NCBI GenBank assembly: GCA_907165135.1
Contig: OU015569.1
Location: 2,294,001-2,358,000, forward strand
Length of the DNA stretch: 64,000 nucleotides
Direction: 5' to 3'
DNA from: Oikopleura dioica
Taxonomy: Eukaryota; Chordata; Appendicularia; Copelata; Oikopleuridae
Below, in pieces: positions 47,182-60,200 of this stretch; the first letter of the stretch is position 1; the number at the start of each line of letters is the position of its first letter. The position numbers were made by a program, and so were the translations under genes. The notes beneath the pieces are model-generated. The model saw only the letters and a list, made by a program, of their open reading frames with translations, was not told the DNA's origin and did not search any database.

Positions 47182-47867
47182 ATGGCTAACTTCGAGTCCG
47201 TATGCAAAGCGCTCGAAAATGTCAAGAGTCTGTACGAACAGGAAATAAAGAGAGTCAAGGATGAACATGAAGAAGAAATTAAGAAACTCGAGGATGCCCA
47301 CCAAAATGAAAAATGGACGCTAAATGCTTCCATTGAGGGGTTGAGGCGCGGAATGGAAGACAATTGGAGTGCATGGAAGATTTCAGAGGTATTTAAATTT
47401 TTTTTTTTTACAATTGTAAACTTTAATTAAATTTGTAAATTATGTTAAGAGTGCATACAAAAGATGCTTGGATGAGAAAATAGAGGTGGAGCGAAAACTG
47501 AAGGTATCGGAGGCCCAACGTATCGAATCGGGCAAAAAGCTTGAGGGATTGGGCAAAACAACTGAGGAACTGCGAAGCCAAGTGGAGGATCTCAAACAGA
47601 AACAGTACGATTTACTCTTTTAGCTCATTCTAATGATTTTAAAGACGAATGAGCGAATCGGACAAGGAGGTTGAAAAGGCGATGGAGGCTTTGATGAAAG
47701 CGTATGAAGCGGTAAGCTACTTAGAGTTTTTTAGACTATGTTTATAGTCAGTAATTAGTCATTGAATCAGACTTAATTACTCGTTTTAGAAAAAAGCTGC
47801 GGAAGACAAAGAAGAAGGCGGCCAAGTAGAAGCTGGCCCAGAACGAAAGAAGCGACGTACTCGCTGA
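47182..47867 (+). CDS. Small coiled-coil protein, 168 aa
   Basis: Exons 47182-47388, 47450-47604, 47645-47711 and 47790-47867 (GT-AG introns 40-78 nt) form one frame. Nearly the whole chain is predicted heptad-rich helix: SLYEQEIKRVKDEHEEEIKK, then EKIEVERKLKVSEAQRIESG, then SDKEVEKAMEALMKAYEA. The last residues are a basic cluster (ERKKRRTR) that could be a nuclear signal. No family can be assigned from a coiled coil alone. The ATG sits 60 nt downstream of a T-rich acceptor-like stretch. Confidence 0.68.
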
Positions 47868-48535
47868 TTGAAAACGCCGCGGAAAAATAAAGAATTTTAT
47901 TTGAGAATAAATGAAAAATACGAATCGACACCTAATTATCAAGAAGGAAAGGCAACAACAGCAGGGAAAATATCAAAATTATTGACGAAAATGCAAAAGC
48001 CGCAGTTTGCATTTAGCATGATACATACTGTTATAAAGCAGGCGCTTCTTAAAGTCAACTCTTTGGCGAATTTCGAATATCTATCAGACGACTAGTTTAC
48101 ACAATCGAGCGATATCGTTCTGCTGCTGTCAGTTCTCTGACGCTTGCAAACAAAATCTGCAAGACTCTGTACTCACTTATCTGTAATTGCTTTTCTAAGC
48201 TGCGAAATGTTTCTATTTTCCGTAAGCTCACCTCAAAGTTCTCTTCTATGATTTCTGTTGGCAATTTTCTTTGTTTATTGGTACTCTTCGTTTCTCTTCA
48301 AAGTCCTAGTAGATATTCTTTTTGACTTGTTTGGAGCCAAGCAAAATATCAGCCCGAAGTCAGATAAGCCTGTTTTATGGACAAAAAACGTGACATTTCT
48401 CGGGCTGAATAATTTCTCGAAGCGCGGGATTCCACACGATTCCTACAAAAAACATTTGCTCTTGATGTTTTATTTTATTTATTTTAAACAATCTTCTGAC
48501 ACTATTAAAGACTCTGGGTCGAGTCGTTTGAACTT
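47868..48535. other. Intergenic
   Basis: A 75-codon and a 93-codon plus-strand frame occur but have no splice-supported neighbours. Nothing else recognisable. Confidence 0.4.
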
Positions 48536-48823
48536 TTAATTTAAAGATATGAAGCGCAGATTTGAAATATTAAATTGATCGTTCACATGGATAAGGAAAT
48601 TAATAAACGCTAGAGTATTTTTAATGTTTTCTTGTCGGCGAGACAATTGGTGCATGGCAACAATTGCTTGGTGCATGGCATTTTGCTTGTCAAAAATTTC
48701 CGGAGTAACCTTCAGCGAAATTATGAGCTCGATGACATTTATGTTCGTTTTTTTGTAGGTCTTTGAGCAGTGAGTTTGAGCGTTTTGGCAAGCATAATTA
48801 TGTTTATTAATGATATCCCACAT
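48536..48823 (-). CDS. Hypothetical 95-aa single-exon protein
   Basis: Open frame read leftward from ATG 48823: MWDIINKHNYACQNAQTHCS, then helical segments (VIELIISLKVTPEIFDKQNA, HQAIVAMHQLSRRQENIKNT). Composition is protein-like and amphipathic, with no signal peptide. There is no family match and no intron to confirm it; it could be chance or a gene relic. Confidence 0.3.
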   Translation of the reverse strand: MWDIINKHNYACQNAQTHCSKTYKKTNINVIELIISLKVTPEIFDKQNAMHQAIVAMHQLSRRQENIKNTLAFINFLIHVNDQFNISNLRFISLN

Positions 48824-49153
48824 TGGGAAATGATTAAGCTTGAAGGGAGTCGTGGGAAGTGTGAATCAGTTGTGGCGACACTCGCCTCGGGCGACTAGAG
48901 TGTGTTGGCGAGTGGCTTATCGCGCCTTTGCAGCGCGGCAGAGGAGGTCATCCCTCCGCACTGTGCGATGAGTTAGCTTGTAGTTCTGAGCTTTCTCACA
49001 GCTTAGTCGGTCCCTACCAGCCTTGGACCAGCTTACTGTAGCAGTACAGTAATAGATTCACTACGGGAAAATACACGCAAGCACGTTTTTGAACAGAAAT
49101 AGAAACAAACCTTAAATTAACGAAAAGAGCAAAAAGAAAAGAAGAGGAAGAAA
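48824..49153. other. Upstream region of the synaptopodin-like gene
   Basis: GC-richer than its surroundings at 48880-49040, probably promoter and 5' UTR. An 11-base inverted pair is visible around ACTGTAGCAGTACAGT (49036-49051), a small hairpin. No open frame. Confidence 0.4.
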
Positions 49154-52100
49154 ATGACGATGGAAGACGAAATGACAGAATATCCAGAGACGGAATGCGA
49201 AGCCGACGATGGACCCCAATCTATGGGCGGGCTTTTTTCTGGCAAAGGAGCCGCAAAAGGTAAAATTGGATTTATTCTTTGAAATTATTTGCTACAATTC
49301 ACTTTCTTCTTTTCCATTTCTGATGATTTTTGTAGCGCAAAAAATGTTCCTTGCTCGAAAAGCTCGGATGGCGAAGTATTCGTCCGTCTCTTACGGCGAA
49401 AATACGGAGCACCCCGATCTTGAGGTATGTTAGTGGCAATTTTCAAGCAAAGATTAATGTTTTAAAACCAGCACTTGAACAACTCTGATGGGGAATCGTC
49501 GGAAGATAGTGAGGATGAGCATCAACAGGTGCTCAATCATGACGGACACATCGAAGCTTATGAAGGAGAAAACCTTGAACGAATTAGGTTCGACTTGGAT
49601 CTCTTTTTCTATCTCCCTTTATCGATTATTTAGGCAGAAGAAGTCCGTTAAAGTCGAACACAAGCTGCAAACATCCGGAAAAGGCCTGAACCTCTTTCAA
49701 CAACGTCAACAGCACGTTCAGAAGTACATCGTCGACCAACCAAATGAGAACTACGACAAGGACGCGAATCATAGTCACCTTAAAAACGGCAGCCAGAATG
49801 GCATCAATGGCAGTCAAATGAATGGGATCAACGGAACCAATGGAAATCATTCTTCCCCAACTCCGATGTTCTCTGTCAATCTAAAGCATGTCGGCGGCAA
49901 GTCATCTGAGAAAATGGGGGGAAACAGCGGCAGCAATCAAAATGGCGAGGCCAGCTTCAATATTCAGGAATGGGTCTGCACAGTTTTCAAGAGCTTTTCG
50001 CAGCGGAATGAAAATGTGCGACTTTGGTATTGAACCTTGGACATCGTCAATAACGGGTTACTATCACTTGCAGACCCTATCAAAAGCTGCGTCAGACTGG
50101 CCAACTCGAGTCGCTGACAAGAGAAGGACAAAGGAAAAGGTTTAAAAAGGTCTATTTTGATTTTATTCCAAAATCGCAAAATGAGCCAGAGAGACATGAT
50201 CACATGATCAGACATCTGATATCCATGTGTATCGCTGCAAAAGGCGCCCTGCTAAGCTCGATAAAAAAAGAACAATGCTAGAATAAATCAAAGACACGCG
50301 ATAGTTGATCGAGAAAAAAGTAACTTCGGTTAAATACGACTTCGTAAATCTTCAAAAGCACTCAAGAGAATCAGCAAAACGGGAGGGAGGAACAACAAGG
50401 ACAAGCGTCGAACTTTGTGCTAAATGGAGCGGCGAAAAGTAGCGGAAGACAGCATCCAGTGAATCAAAGCCAAGAAGAGGATCGCCAATCTGTTAATAGC
50501 CAGGTGGGTGAAGTACTAGCGCGCGTAATCCCACTTTATGGCTCAACCCTTAGATGAGTAACGAAAGCGCAGTGAGCACCACGTCACTGCTCTCGTCTAC
50601 GAACACGTTCGCGCGCGGCTGGAGTAGCTTCTCCAACGGTGCCACTCAAGGAAACAAGGCTTCATCCAGCTTCAGATCAGTAAGAGCGCCACAGGAATGC
50701 TCCACACTAGCCGATGAAAGAGTTATCACGAAAAATACATGGCTATTAAAACATAAGCTTTACAAAAAGTGTCAATGACACGTGTTGGTGTGTTAAAAGC
50801 GCCCAAAAGCCGAGTGTCGAGCAATTAATAGGGAAAAATCACCTCGATTTCCTGCTCTTCATCGATTAAAATAGGCAATGGAGTGAACAAGCCCTACCCA
50901 TCATGGAACTCAAAGAATACTCCCTCACCTCGCAATAGTCTTCCAGGCACAGCTTACAATTTGTAATGGAATTATCAAAACTTCACCATTTTAACATTTG
51001 TAAAGCTCACACAGAAAATTCTACATCATTTCAAGCAAATTCAAATGCACAAAGACATTCAAGTACTCCTTCTACTTCAACTTTCCAGGCTCCTGCATTC
51101 AAGCCAATGCCTGTCTCGTCTCAAGCTACGTTTTCTCCAGCTCCAACTGCACCTGTGAATGGCACTTCATTCAAAAATATCCAGACGCCTTTCAGCCCGC
51201 CAACGGCTAGGGCATCCTTTTCTCCAGCGCCTCCAGCTCATGAAAGAACACGAAGCGCCAGCTGGGCCCCCACTGCTCAGAAAATCAATTCGAACGGAGT
51301 TGCACCAAAGAAAAAGCCACCACCACCACCCGCAGGAAAGCCAACCATGTCCCCTTTGCTTTCTCGTCGACAAGCTGCTTCGCCAGCTCCATCGTTTACT
51401 GAGCAGAGCTTTAACCCTTCTCCGCGCAATTCATCTTCAAGCCAGCAAGAAACTTTTAAATCGAGCTTTTCTGAACTGCAAATCGGTTCGCCAATGACCC
51501 AAAGAAAACTAAGCAACCCACCAGCAAAGCCCGAAATCGAGCTGCGAAGTCCACAGCCTAAAGTGTCCAACTTTTCCCTTCAATGGGATCAGACGTCAAC
51601 GGCTTCAAACAACTTCCATACTGAGCCTGAGCCTGAGCCTGAAAGTAATTCTATCAATATCGAGGATGTTTCGTGTCATTCTGAAAGACAGCCTGACATT
51701 GTCGTTGATTTTGATATGAAATCACCGGTGCCCAGTTATTTGAACGGAAGTTCCTGTCAGGCAGCCAACGGCGATGATGATCAATTTCATGAGGATACCG
51801 CTTCTGTTACTTCCTTCAATTCGGAGGTCTTCGAACAACAGCAAGCTATGGAACAACAGGTTGCTTCTAACTCAGCGCCTCCACCCCCAGCAGGTCCTCC
51901 GGCTGCACCCACTTGTCCGCCGCCAGCACCAGAACCAGTGGAAGAAAGTAATCAAATGACTCCAACCGCCAATCTTATGGCAAATGCCTTCAAGGTAAGA
52001 CAATAAATTGTGAATTTCATTGACAAAATTTTAAGATGGCTGCTGTTCCAAAACTACGAAAAGTTGCTGAGCCAGAAGTGAAATGGGGAGGACAAAAGCC

Positions 52101-53919
52101 AGTTTCTCAAGAGAGAGTTCAAAATTCCGTCAAAGAAGAGCAAAACAGAGTGTTTCAGGATCAACAACGCCAGCGGATGGAGCAGCAAAAACGAGAAATG
52201 GAGGAGAAACGGGTGAGGGAAGAAGCCAGCCGAATGCATCAGGTACGAAAAAAAACAAGATCAGACTATATCTGTTTCAAATAGCCTCCTGTTGCATCGA
52301 CAGCGCAGTTTACACCGGTCAAGAATGGAGCTCCTCAGCGACGGGTGCATTTTTCCGAGGCTGAAGGAATTCGCCAACAACAAGGACCAATGAGCTACAA
52401 TAAGGCTGCTACTGGTTTTAGACCCAATCCTCTACCCGAGACGCCATCAGCTCCTGTTTCTAAATTAAATACTTCAATTCAACACGTTCCTGTGCCACAA
52501 ATGAACCGATCAGCAGCACCAAGACCTAAATTTATGGCTAAAAATTCAAATGTTCCCCCGATGGAAAGTTGGTCTTCTAACTCTGCGCCAAATACAGCCC
52601 CACAGCTTCCTCCAATGGACTTCAACAAACAGCAACCGGTAGCGCCTCCCCCAAAACCGCAGCCAAAGCGATGGCAACCAAGTTTCAAACCAGATCTTCC
52701 TCCTGTACAGATTCCAGATTACCAAAATTCGGGCAACTCAATTGTCATGGATAATCTGAACGCAACATACAATCCACCACCAGTGTAAGTTGTATGCCTA
52801 AAATCCAGAATGTTTAAGTATTTATTTACAGGCCATCCGTCAATCGACGTGCTCCACTCTCTCCTCCACAGAAAACGCCTCCCCCAACGCCAACAAAACC
52901 CGTTTGGTACCCTGGCATGCGTGCCGATCCGATGCAATTCTCTGGCCGCAAAACTAGTTACAAAACAGGACCCCCGCCACCCGCGCCCAAAGTTGGAATT
53001 GCTGCCAGTGACATCATTGCCGGTCCTTCCCGTCTTGTTGATAAGTTTGAGCTCAACAAGCCGGCAAAGCAAGAGTTTGTACCTGTAAGTTTCTGCATGA
53101 ATTTGAAGTGATAATATCAGAAGGACTATTTTATAGACAACTTTTATAAAAACTTTCAGGACGCGTCACGCTTGAAACTCTTTCAAGACCTGATTGAACA
53201 TCATGATGTAAATGAGAATTTCTAAATGAGTTTGTATTGAGTGTTTGAAAGCACGAAATATTTGAGAACGGAAAATCCAATTGAACAACGATTCTTGCAT
53301 GACTTTGAGAATCAGAGTACTAAAAGAAAGAAACTAAGAAGCTGCATGAAAAGATTTTTTATCGAAGAGAAAATAAATTTTCCATCGTAATGACTATTTT
53401 TAAGCGGCCTCGAGGAGGTGGAGGATCGCGACCAGGTTCACGAAACGGCTTCACGAGTTTACGCGATGGCTACGAAAGCGACAGCGGTCTTGCTTACCGT
53501 TCAAAAACCAGTTTCAATAAATTCGACAATGGCCCAGCAAAAGCACAAGAAGCGCCAGCCGCATTCGTATTCGACCCAATGCAGTCCCGTGGCCGAGGAG
53601 CAAAGATGTTCGAGCGCCAGAAAAATAGAATGGGCAAGTTCACGCGGGACCACCGGGAAGACTACGAGCAGTATAAAGGCCAGCAGACGAAAAATGAATC
53701 ATTCCAACACCAGGTGGCGAAAATCAAGCTTCTTGAAAATATTCATCGGTAATTTAGGTGCCTGTTTTGCCAGCATTGAGTTCGGTTCCGCCAAAGCCAT
53801 CACTAGCCCGTCCTCAGCGAAAGAACAAAGAGCTCGGCGACTTCAACAGAATCATGAACCGATCCGGTAACCGACCTGCGCCCAATGTCTGGTCGCCTAG
53901 TGGTCCTCAAGAGTTCTAA
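49154..53919 (+). CDS. SYNPO2: Synaptopodin/SYNPO2-like actin-associated protein
   Basis: Adaptor of actin bundles and Z-discs. Thirteen exons (49154-49259, 49336-49424, 49472-49587, 49634-49973, 50375-50503, 50554-50679, 50832-50946, 51015-51994, 52036-52242, 52285-52784, 52832-53084, 53405-53713, 53758-53919) give 1,143 aa. The defining feature is a motif like K-G-x2-(L/M)-F-x2-R-x2-R-(M/V)-x-K-(Y/F), present three times: QKMFLARKARMAKYS, KGLNLFQQRQQHVQKYIVDQ and RGAKMFERQKNRMGKFTRD. Between them lie long Pro/Ser/Ala/Gln-rich disordered stretches with polyproline runs suited to SH3/WW or EVH1 partners, and a short charged helix (QQRQRMEQQKREMEEKR). There is no PDZ domain. The exon 49973/50375 join and a GC-AG intron 50947-51014 are inferred from phase. 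Paralogue identity is not certain. Confidence 0.75.
53160..53225 (+). other. Possible alternative last exon of the synaptopodin-like gene
   Basis: After the donor at 53085, an acceptor (ctttcag) at 53153-53159 opens a phase-matched 22-codon exon ending in TAA (DASRLKLFQDLIEHHDVNEN). Using it would remove the third motif-bearing C-terminal exons. Evidence is splice signal and phase only. Confidence 0.3.
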
Positions 53920-54259
53920 CAAGAACTTTTTATAAAAATAATTTTCTATTCCATTTGTATAATGACCATTAGTTCTATCTGCCTCTTTTTCAGTTTTTGA
54001 CTCTATTAGTAGATACTTTTTAGAATCGAACCTAAATCGTGCTAGATGATAATTCAAGTAATTTATACTGATTTTATACCGACGTTAACAATGTCCCGCT
54101 AAAGTTGTCTTGTCTCTGCTCTTTCGCAGAATGTACATAAATAAACAGAATACTTCTATCTAAGTGAATACTCTTTATTTGATTGTCAATGTGTAAGCAA
54201 CTGGAAAGAAAAGAACTTGGAACTGTAGGAAAGCAGGGATTGTATGGCGGAATTAAAAT

Positions 54260-57200
54260 TTAGTCTTTCTTTGTGATTTTCGACGGGCGTCTATTAGACT
54301 CGTCGCCCCAGACGGCGCGCGCCTTCGTCTGGCGCATTCCGGGAAAGACGTTTTTGGAATGGCGCTTTGTGATCTTCATGTTTGGATCAGACTTGGTCCG
54401 ACTGGGAAGCTGATCGTGCTCTGGCTTAGTTGGCTGGGGCTTGTCCGAATTCGTGGTCAAGAAAGAAGAAAGTGAGCCTTCTTTGTCGTTTAGTTGGTAG
54501 AGAATTTCGTCAAGTTTTTCTAAGCTTGCTGTTTCGTCGATAAACCTAGTATATTTTTTAGAAATAATGAAGAGCCATGTGCGCCTTACTGATCTAGTTG
54601 TTGTTCGAGCCTCGGAATGGAATCATTGAGTAGTTTACTCAAAATGTAATCCATATGGAGAGGCTCTATGGGACCAGTGGAAGAGTGATTCTCCTCTATG
54701 ATCCTTGATGTTGTCCACTCAGAGGCATCAGATATTTTCGTCATCGCTGAAACCGAGTCAGAGAAAAACGGATCGTCCATCTAAAAACCACATCATTAGC
54801 AATAACATAAATAAACGAAAGAAAGTCAAACCTCATCAAGCTCAGGACTTGCACGCATCTCCTCATTCTCCGGAAGAACAGGATCGAAGTCTTCACAAAA
54901 ACTAGATCCCCTTGAAAGTGGAGTAATCATTCCTTCAAAGCGTACCTTAATAAATTAAAATGACCGTTTCAATCTTTAGATCTCAAAATCTTACATGGTG
55001 TCGTATTTTTTTCTGCTTCTGAAGACCAAGCCACATTCGCATTCGTTTTTTGGCAAATGGCACAAGCTCATGATCTTGTGGCTCGAAGTTCTCATGTCGT
55101 GCCATCGAGAATTTCAAGTCATGAATTTGCTCTTAGTAATTTTGAGCTTTAAACAGTCGTCGTTTCTCTTACCTTTTCCCTTGCTTTTTGCAATACCACG
55201 GAAAATAATCGGCCCTAGAATGTAGAAAAAGACCATCAGGACGAAAGAAATCATCGATTGTCGTTCTTCTGTCTTTCCACTTGTTCGTTCAGTAGTTCGT
55301 AATAGTAAACTGGTCATATACATAAAGCCATCTGTGTAAGAATCAAAGAGCGATGAATTCCAACTTCTCACTGTTATTACTGCTGTTGTGAAAAAGAACA
55401 TCAGCATAAGGAGAAAAAGGAAAGGAATGACCATTGACTTGATGAAAATTTTGACGAATTTGTTTGTGCAGTGCCAGCCTCGTTTAAAACGGAGTCCGGA
55501 TAGCACACTTAGAAGGACGATAAACAACTGAATAGACTGGATCACGACGAATATGTAGTTTATTTGAAGAGCAGCGTAGAATCCTGTCGCGTTTTCGTCA
55601 TCTTTAAATATTGCTAGTGACTCTTCTAGCAGGATCTCTTTGGTTATGTAGACGATTGTAGATGTGATTTGGAGACTGACGAGAAGCACCAAATTTCCAG
55701 CTTTCAAGCTAAACACATGAAGCCCGCTATTTCGTATCTTTCGCACTAGTTTTAGGAGCAGATAAAGACCATGAACAAGAAGAATTAGCTGAAGGAATAA
55801 CGAAAGTTTAACTCCAGCCTTCCAGCTCTTAACGTAAGCAGAGTAACTTGTCACGTGAGCTTTGTAAATGGCTTGACCTTCAACACGAGACACGACAACA
55901 GCTGATGAGCTGACTGCACCGATCGATAGCACCACCGTATTTTTGAGCAGCACGATTTCTTGACTCTGGCGAAGATAATTCACCCAATCTTCTCCCTCAC
56001 AGATAGCAGCATTTGTGTATTCTTCCAGAAATCCACACGTCTTTTCGATCTTCTGCCCGAAGAAAATCCCATTTAAACATGTAGAAGGCTGCTCCCTTGC
56101 AGGCTTTCTAATTGTGTAAAATCCTCCCAGAGGTTTTGAAACATTTGTTTTTCGTTCGATCTTGTCGCATGCGTAATTCAATTGTCGCAAAATGTCGTCT
56201 TCCTTGATTGCAACATTGGGAAACTCGAAACTTGGCTCAAGAATTTCACTCTTCGATATATTATTAGCAATGAGTCGATCTCCAACTGTCTCGTTTGCGA
56301 TAGAAATGCAGAGAACGATGAAGAAAATAAGCTGAGTGAGAGCATATGTTCGCAATTGTTTGAGACGCTTTAATTTACGTGCGTTCTCACGCGCTTTTTC
56401 AAGCGCGAAGCCTTGCGGAGGGTTGACATTGAATGTCCGCGAGCTGGAAACGTCGTATTTGTCTATTGTTGGATGCTCAACGAGATTGTCCGACTCGCAT
56501 GGGTCTTTGCGCACTCTCCGTAGTGACTGAATAACGGCCAAGAAGAGGATCTTTATCGGCTCAAGAATGAACAAACTTGTAATCAAGCAAATGAGCAGCG
56601 AAAGCATCCATCGGTTAGTCAAGTCTGGCCCAAACTCAGCGGCATATAAGTAGATGAAAATCGAACAAAGAATCATTATGCTGATGCACAGGAAGAAGGC
56701 GAGATGGATGGTCTGGTGCGGAAACAGACATTGATTCGAAGAGTGGTCTGTTGTGATGATTTCATCGTCCAGAAAATGTTCTTTCACCGGCCAATGATTT
56801 ATTGCAGAGCTCATTTGAGAGTTTTCATCTGCCGAATAAAACGGAATCGGCTTCATTTCCATCTTATCTTCTGATAATTCTTTCTCCATAGGCTCTTTAA
56901 TATCGAGACTTTTCTTCGAACATCTTGATGATACCAAATTTAAGTGTTCAGAGCTTATTCCAGAGTCGACCGTTTTGACGGAGCCGACGTTCGTACTCGA
57001 TCGATCAGAGTTCAATTCAGAAGCGTCAACAGTGAGCGATGATTCTTGGGTGAATTTCGAGCCCCGGCGCAGTTGCATTTTTCTGAAGTCGCCCGATATC
57101 TCCGATGATTTTTTCGAGGATTGAAGTTCGGAGAAAGCGGACGAAGCAAAATCTCGTTGCAAGTCGATCGGGCGACTTTCGTTGGGTATTTCTATTTCGA

Positions 57201-60200
57201 GAGGGATTTCTATTCCTGTCCTAGGACGAGAAGGATGTACGTAAGAATGGCGGGATCTTGATCGTTTAAAAAGAAACGCTAACACCACGGAAATCGGGAA
57301 GGTCAGAAGAGATGCAATAATTCCAGTAACAATGTCGCTGGCATCGAACCAAAAGCCATACAGATTGAGCTTTGGATCACGATATTCTAAATTGTACCAG
57401 ACCATCGTGAAAAGCGTAAAAATAAATAGACTCGCAGAAGCAACAGATAGACGCATCAGCCGCGTGTATCTTGAGCGTGTTGGCCTCGTAACGATTGAAA
57501 ACCATAAGTGTGAGTCTGCCTTTTGGTACTGTCTGTGGACCCTGAACACCTCCTCAAAGAGCGTGATTTCTTCTGGAGATGCATGGTTTACTTCTTTTTC
57601 CACGGAGGATAGGCGATTGTTGTGATCGATTTGGAGCCAGTCATCGACCAAAAAGTAAAAGCGTTCTTTCGTTTGCAGATCTTTTACAATTACTCTCGAT
57701 AAGAACCATGGTGGATCAAGGCCAGTGTTGTCATGCCAGATCTTCAGCTTGCTTATATTGCCTAAGTTTTCAAGTGTTGAAATTTGATAAATTTCGATCG
57801 AACCGCGCTGGAAAGGGCGATTGCTGTGTCCTAATTGACGACTTCCACTTTTTGCTTGATCACCATAAAGTCTGATTCCTACATTGGCTGTGGTTCCCGA
57901 TCCCCAGCCGACGCCGGTTTTGATTGTTATTTCGTAGTCGAAGGGTCCATCTGGACCACAGTGTGGAATCGTTGAAGAGTATTTTAGATCATTGAGATCT
58001 AAGTACCTGCAGATCACTGCCGCAACAGCAAAAGCACCGATGAAGCCAGCTATCATGGCGATGGCACCTTTGTTTTTAGAAGGGCGGAGATCAATGTCGT
58101 CAAAGTCGATTGTATTAGGCGAAGAAATTGTTTCTCCTCCAAAGACAGTAGTGTGATTGGCAGTGCAGTTGATCCTGTTGGCATTCTCAGAAGTTTGAAT
58201 TCCCCCTGCCATGCCGTTTTTCTTCCACAAATTGTCCGTGTTGTTAAAGTAGGAACACCCTATGTCGTAAGTCTTCACTTTAACATCTACTAATGTCGTC
58301 TCGAACATGTTCTCAATTGAGATTTGAGAGATGGGCACGCCCGGATCGTTGTTAACGTTGTAATTTTCGAAGTCGCAAAAGCCTTCTTCGTCGCAGTTTA
58401 CTTCCACTTTGCGGCGGTTTCCGTTCGATGTCAGATAGACGCCATTTTTATCAACGTCGTACGGAGTCGTGTTGGTCGCTAGGCGGATGTTAATGTCGAT
58501 GTACTGAGCATTCTCGTACGATCGGAAGAGGAAGCTTCGTGCACATTTTGGCGGAAGGCGAATCCATGTCGCAGAAGGAAGTGTAGACGTCTTCGTACAT
58601 GATTGGTGACGATTGAGCATCGGCGGTTCGAGGCCAAGATCAATATCGCGTGCTGTAGGTTCCTTATTGCGTGGCATGACAATCACGATTGGCTTGATAA
58701 GATTTCGAAGTGGAACTATTGCTTCCGACATCAAAGCTTCCCGAAGAGAATCTGATGGATCGTTTGAAGCGCTTTGGCTCACCATGATATTGGCGAATTT
58801 CCAAAGCTTGAAGCTGACCAAAGATGTATCGAAGGCTTTTTTGCCAGTTCCTGTATCAAGCTCCATGATTTTTTCGGGATTGAATGTCATGAACGTCACT
58901 AGTAACTCGCTCGAAGTCGTTATGCTGTCGCTATATGCACTTCTTGGGATATCCGGAAGAACGATATCGGTGAATCCAAGATTGAATCGGCTCATACAGT
59001 TTATTGGACGTAATGCACGCAGACATTCTGAACCTAGAGATTCGGCGAAATGTCGACTCTGGAAGATGGAGAGCTTGGATTGTTTGATGTTTTCCAGCTT
59101 CCAAGGTGTTGCATTGGCGACTTCCCAGCGGCCCAGTGCGTACATAACGTCATTAAGTTGGGTTATAATTTTGAAGAGGCGATCGTTCGAACCGTCCACT
59201 GCGTCGTTGGTGATCACCTCAAGCACGTGGCCCATGCCGCCAAGAATGTCCTCGGCTGCTAAGGTCAGCGTTTCGTTCTGCTTGTGGTAGTCGTTTTCCG
59301 TTGAGCTAGTAATCTGATCAGCAAGTTTTTGCGATATATCAGTAGTCCAGTCGTAGAACTCCAGGTTCACGTGATTAGTTGTCGAATTGATAAAGTCTTA
59401 TTTTAAGAATATATATTGATATCGAAATTCGAGTGAAATTATTATGATCGACTGCTGACCACGTGATTCATAGCTACGCCATGTTTCAGTAACGTGGTTG
59501 TTCAATTTCTGGCGTAAGGCCGATCCGTTATGTATTCATCCCTTGACGAGCGGGTGGCGGACGACCTCGAGGAAGACCGATGCCATTTGGCGTGTCTCAG
59601 TGAGCGAGATCGGTTTGAGAATCTCGTACGTCAGTACCTCCATGACGTACAATCGGATACGAAGACGCGTTTCTGGGGTAAGGGGAATCTCTGGAATGAG
59701 GCTGGCGTCGCTAATAGGCGCTGCGGGCGGCATTTTTGAGTTGAGGATCGACACAAAGCTTCCCGCAAAGGCAAAGATAAGCGCCGGATCCGCCTTTTGA
59801 TCGATCAAATTCGAGAGTCCTTGCTCCTGGTTTCATCCACTACCCTTGATAAACAAATCGGGCCTTTAGAAAGGTGCGAAACCGTTCCTTGAATGCCGCG
59901 AAGTTGCCAGTTATCGGGCTCCTTTACCGCGACATACTCGCATTGCTCGGCGACTTTGAGGGCACCCGTCTCGCCTCTTATCCCAATACAAACCATTTGG
60001 CAGCCAAGCGGCAGATACGAGAAGATGTTTTCATTCTGTGAGCCTGTCCAAAGGATCAAAATGCACCTACTTCTACAAGCGTTTCAAAAACTTCTAGATA
60101 CGTCAGTAAGATTGTTGAAGAAGGTGAATAGTTTTGCTCCTTTAGCTTTATAGAGAATATTGCCGTCGAGACCGCATGTTGGAATTCCCGCGTTCACATC

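Noticed and set aside
47110-47363. Minus-strand frames across the coiled-coil gene
   Set aside because: Antisense shadows of a Glu/Lys-rich helix.
54260-55105. Separate small gene starting at the ATG at 55105
   Set aside because: It reads in frame from the polycystin exon after splicing and matches the polycystin-1 C-terminus.
55114-59370. A stand-alone 1,418-aa polycystin ending at 55114
   Set aside because: A GT-AG intron restores the frame into the tail RHHVRFEGM, which is a hallmark of polycystin-1, so the gene continues to 54260.
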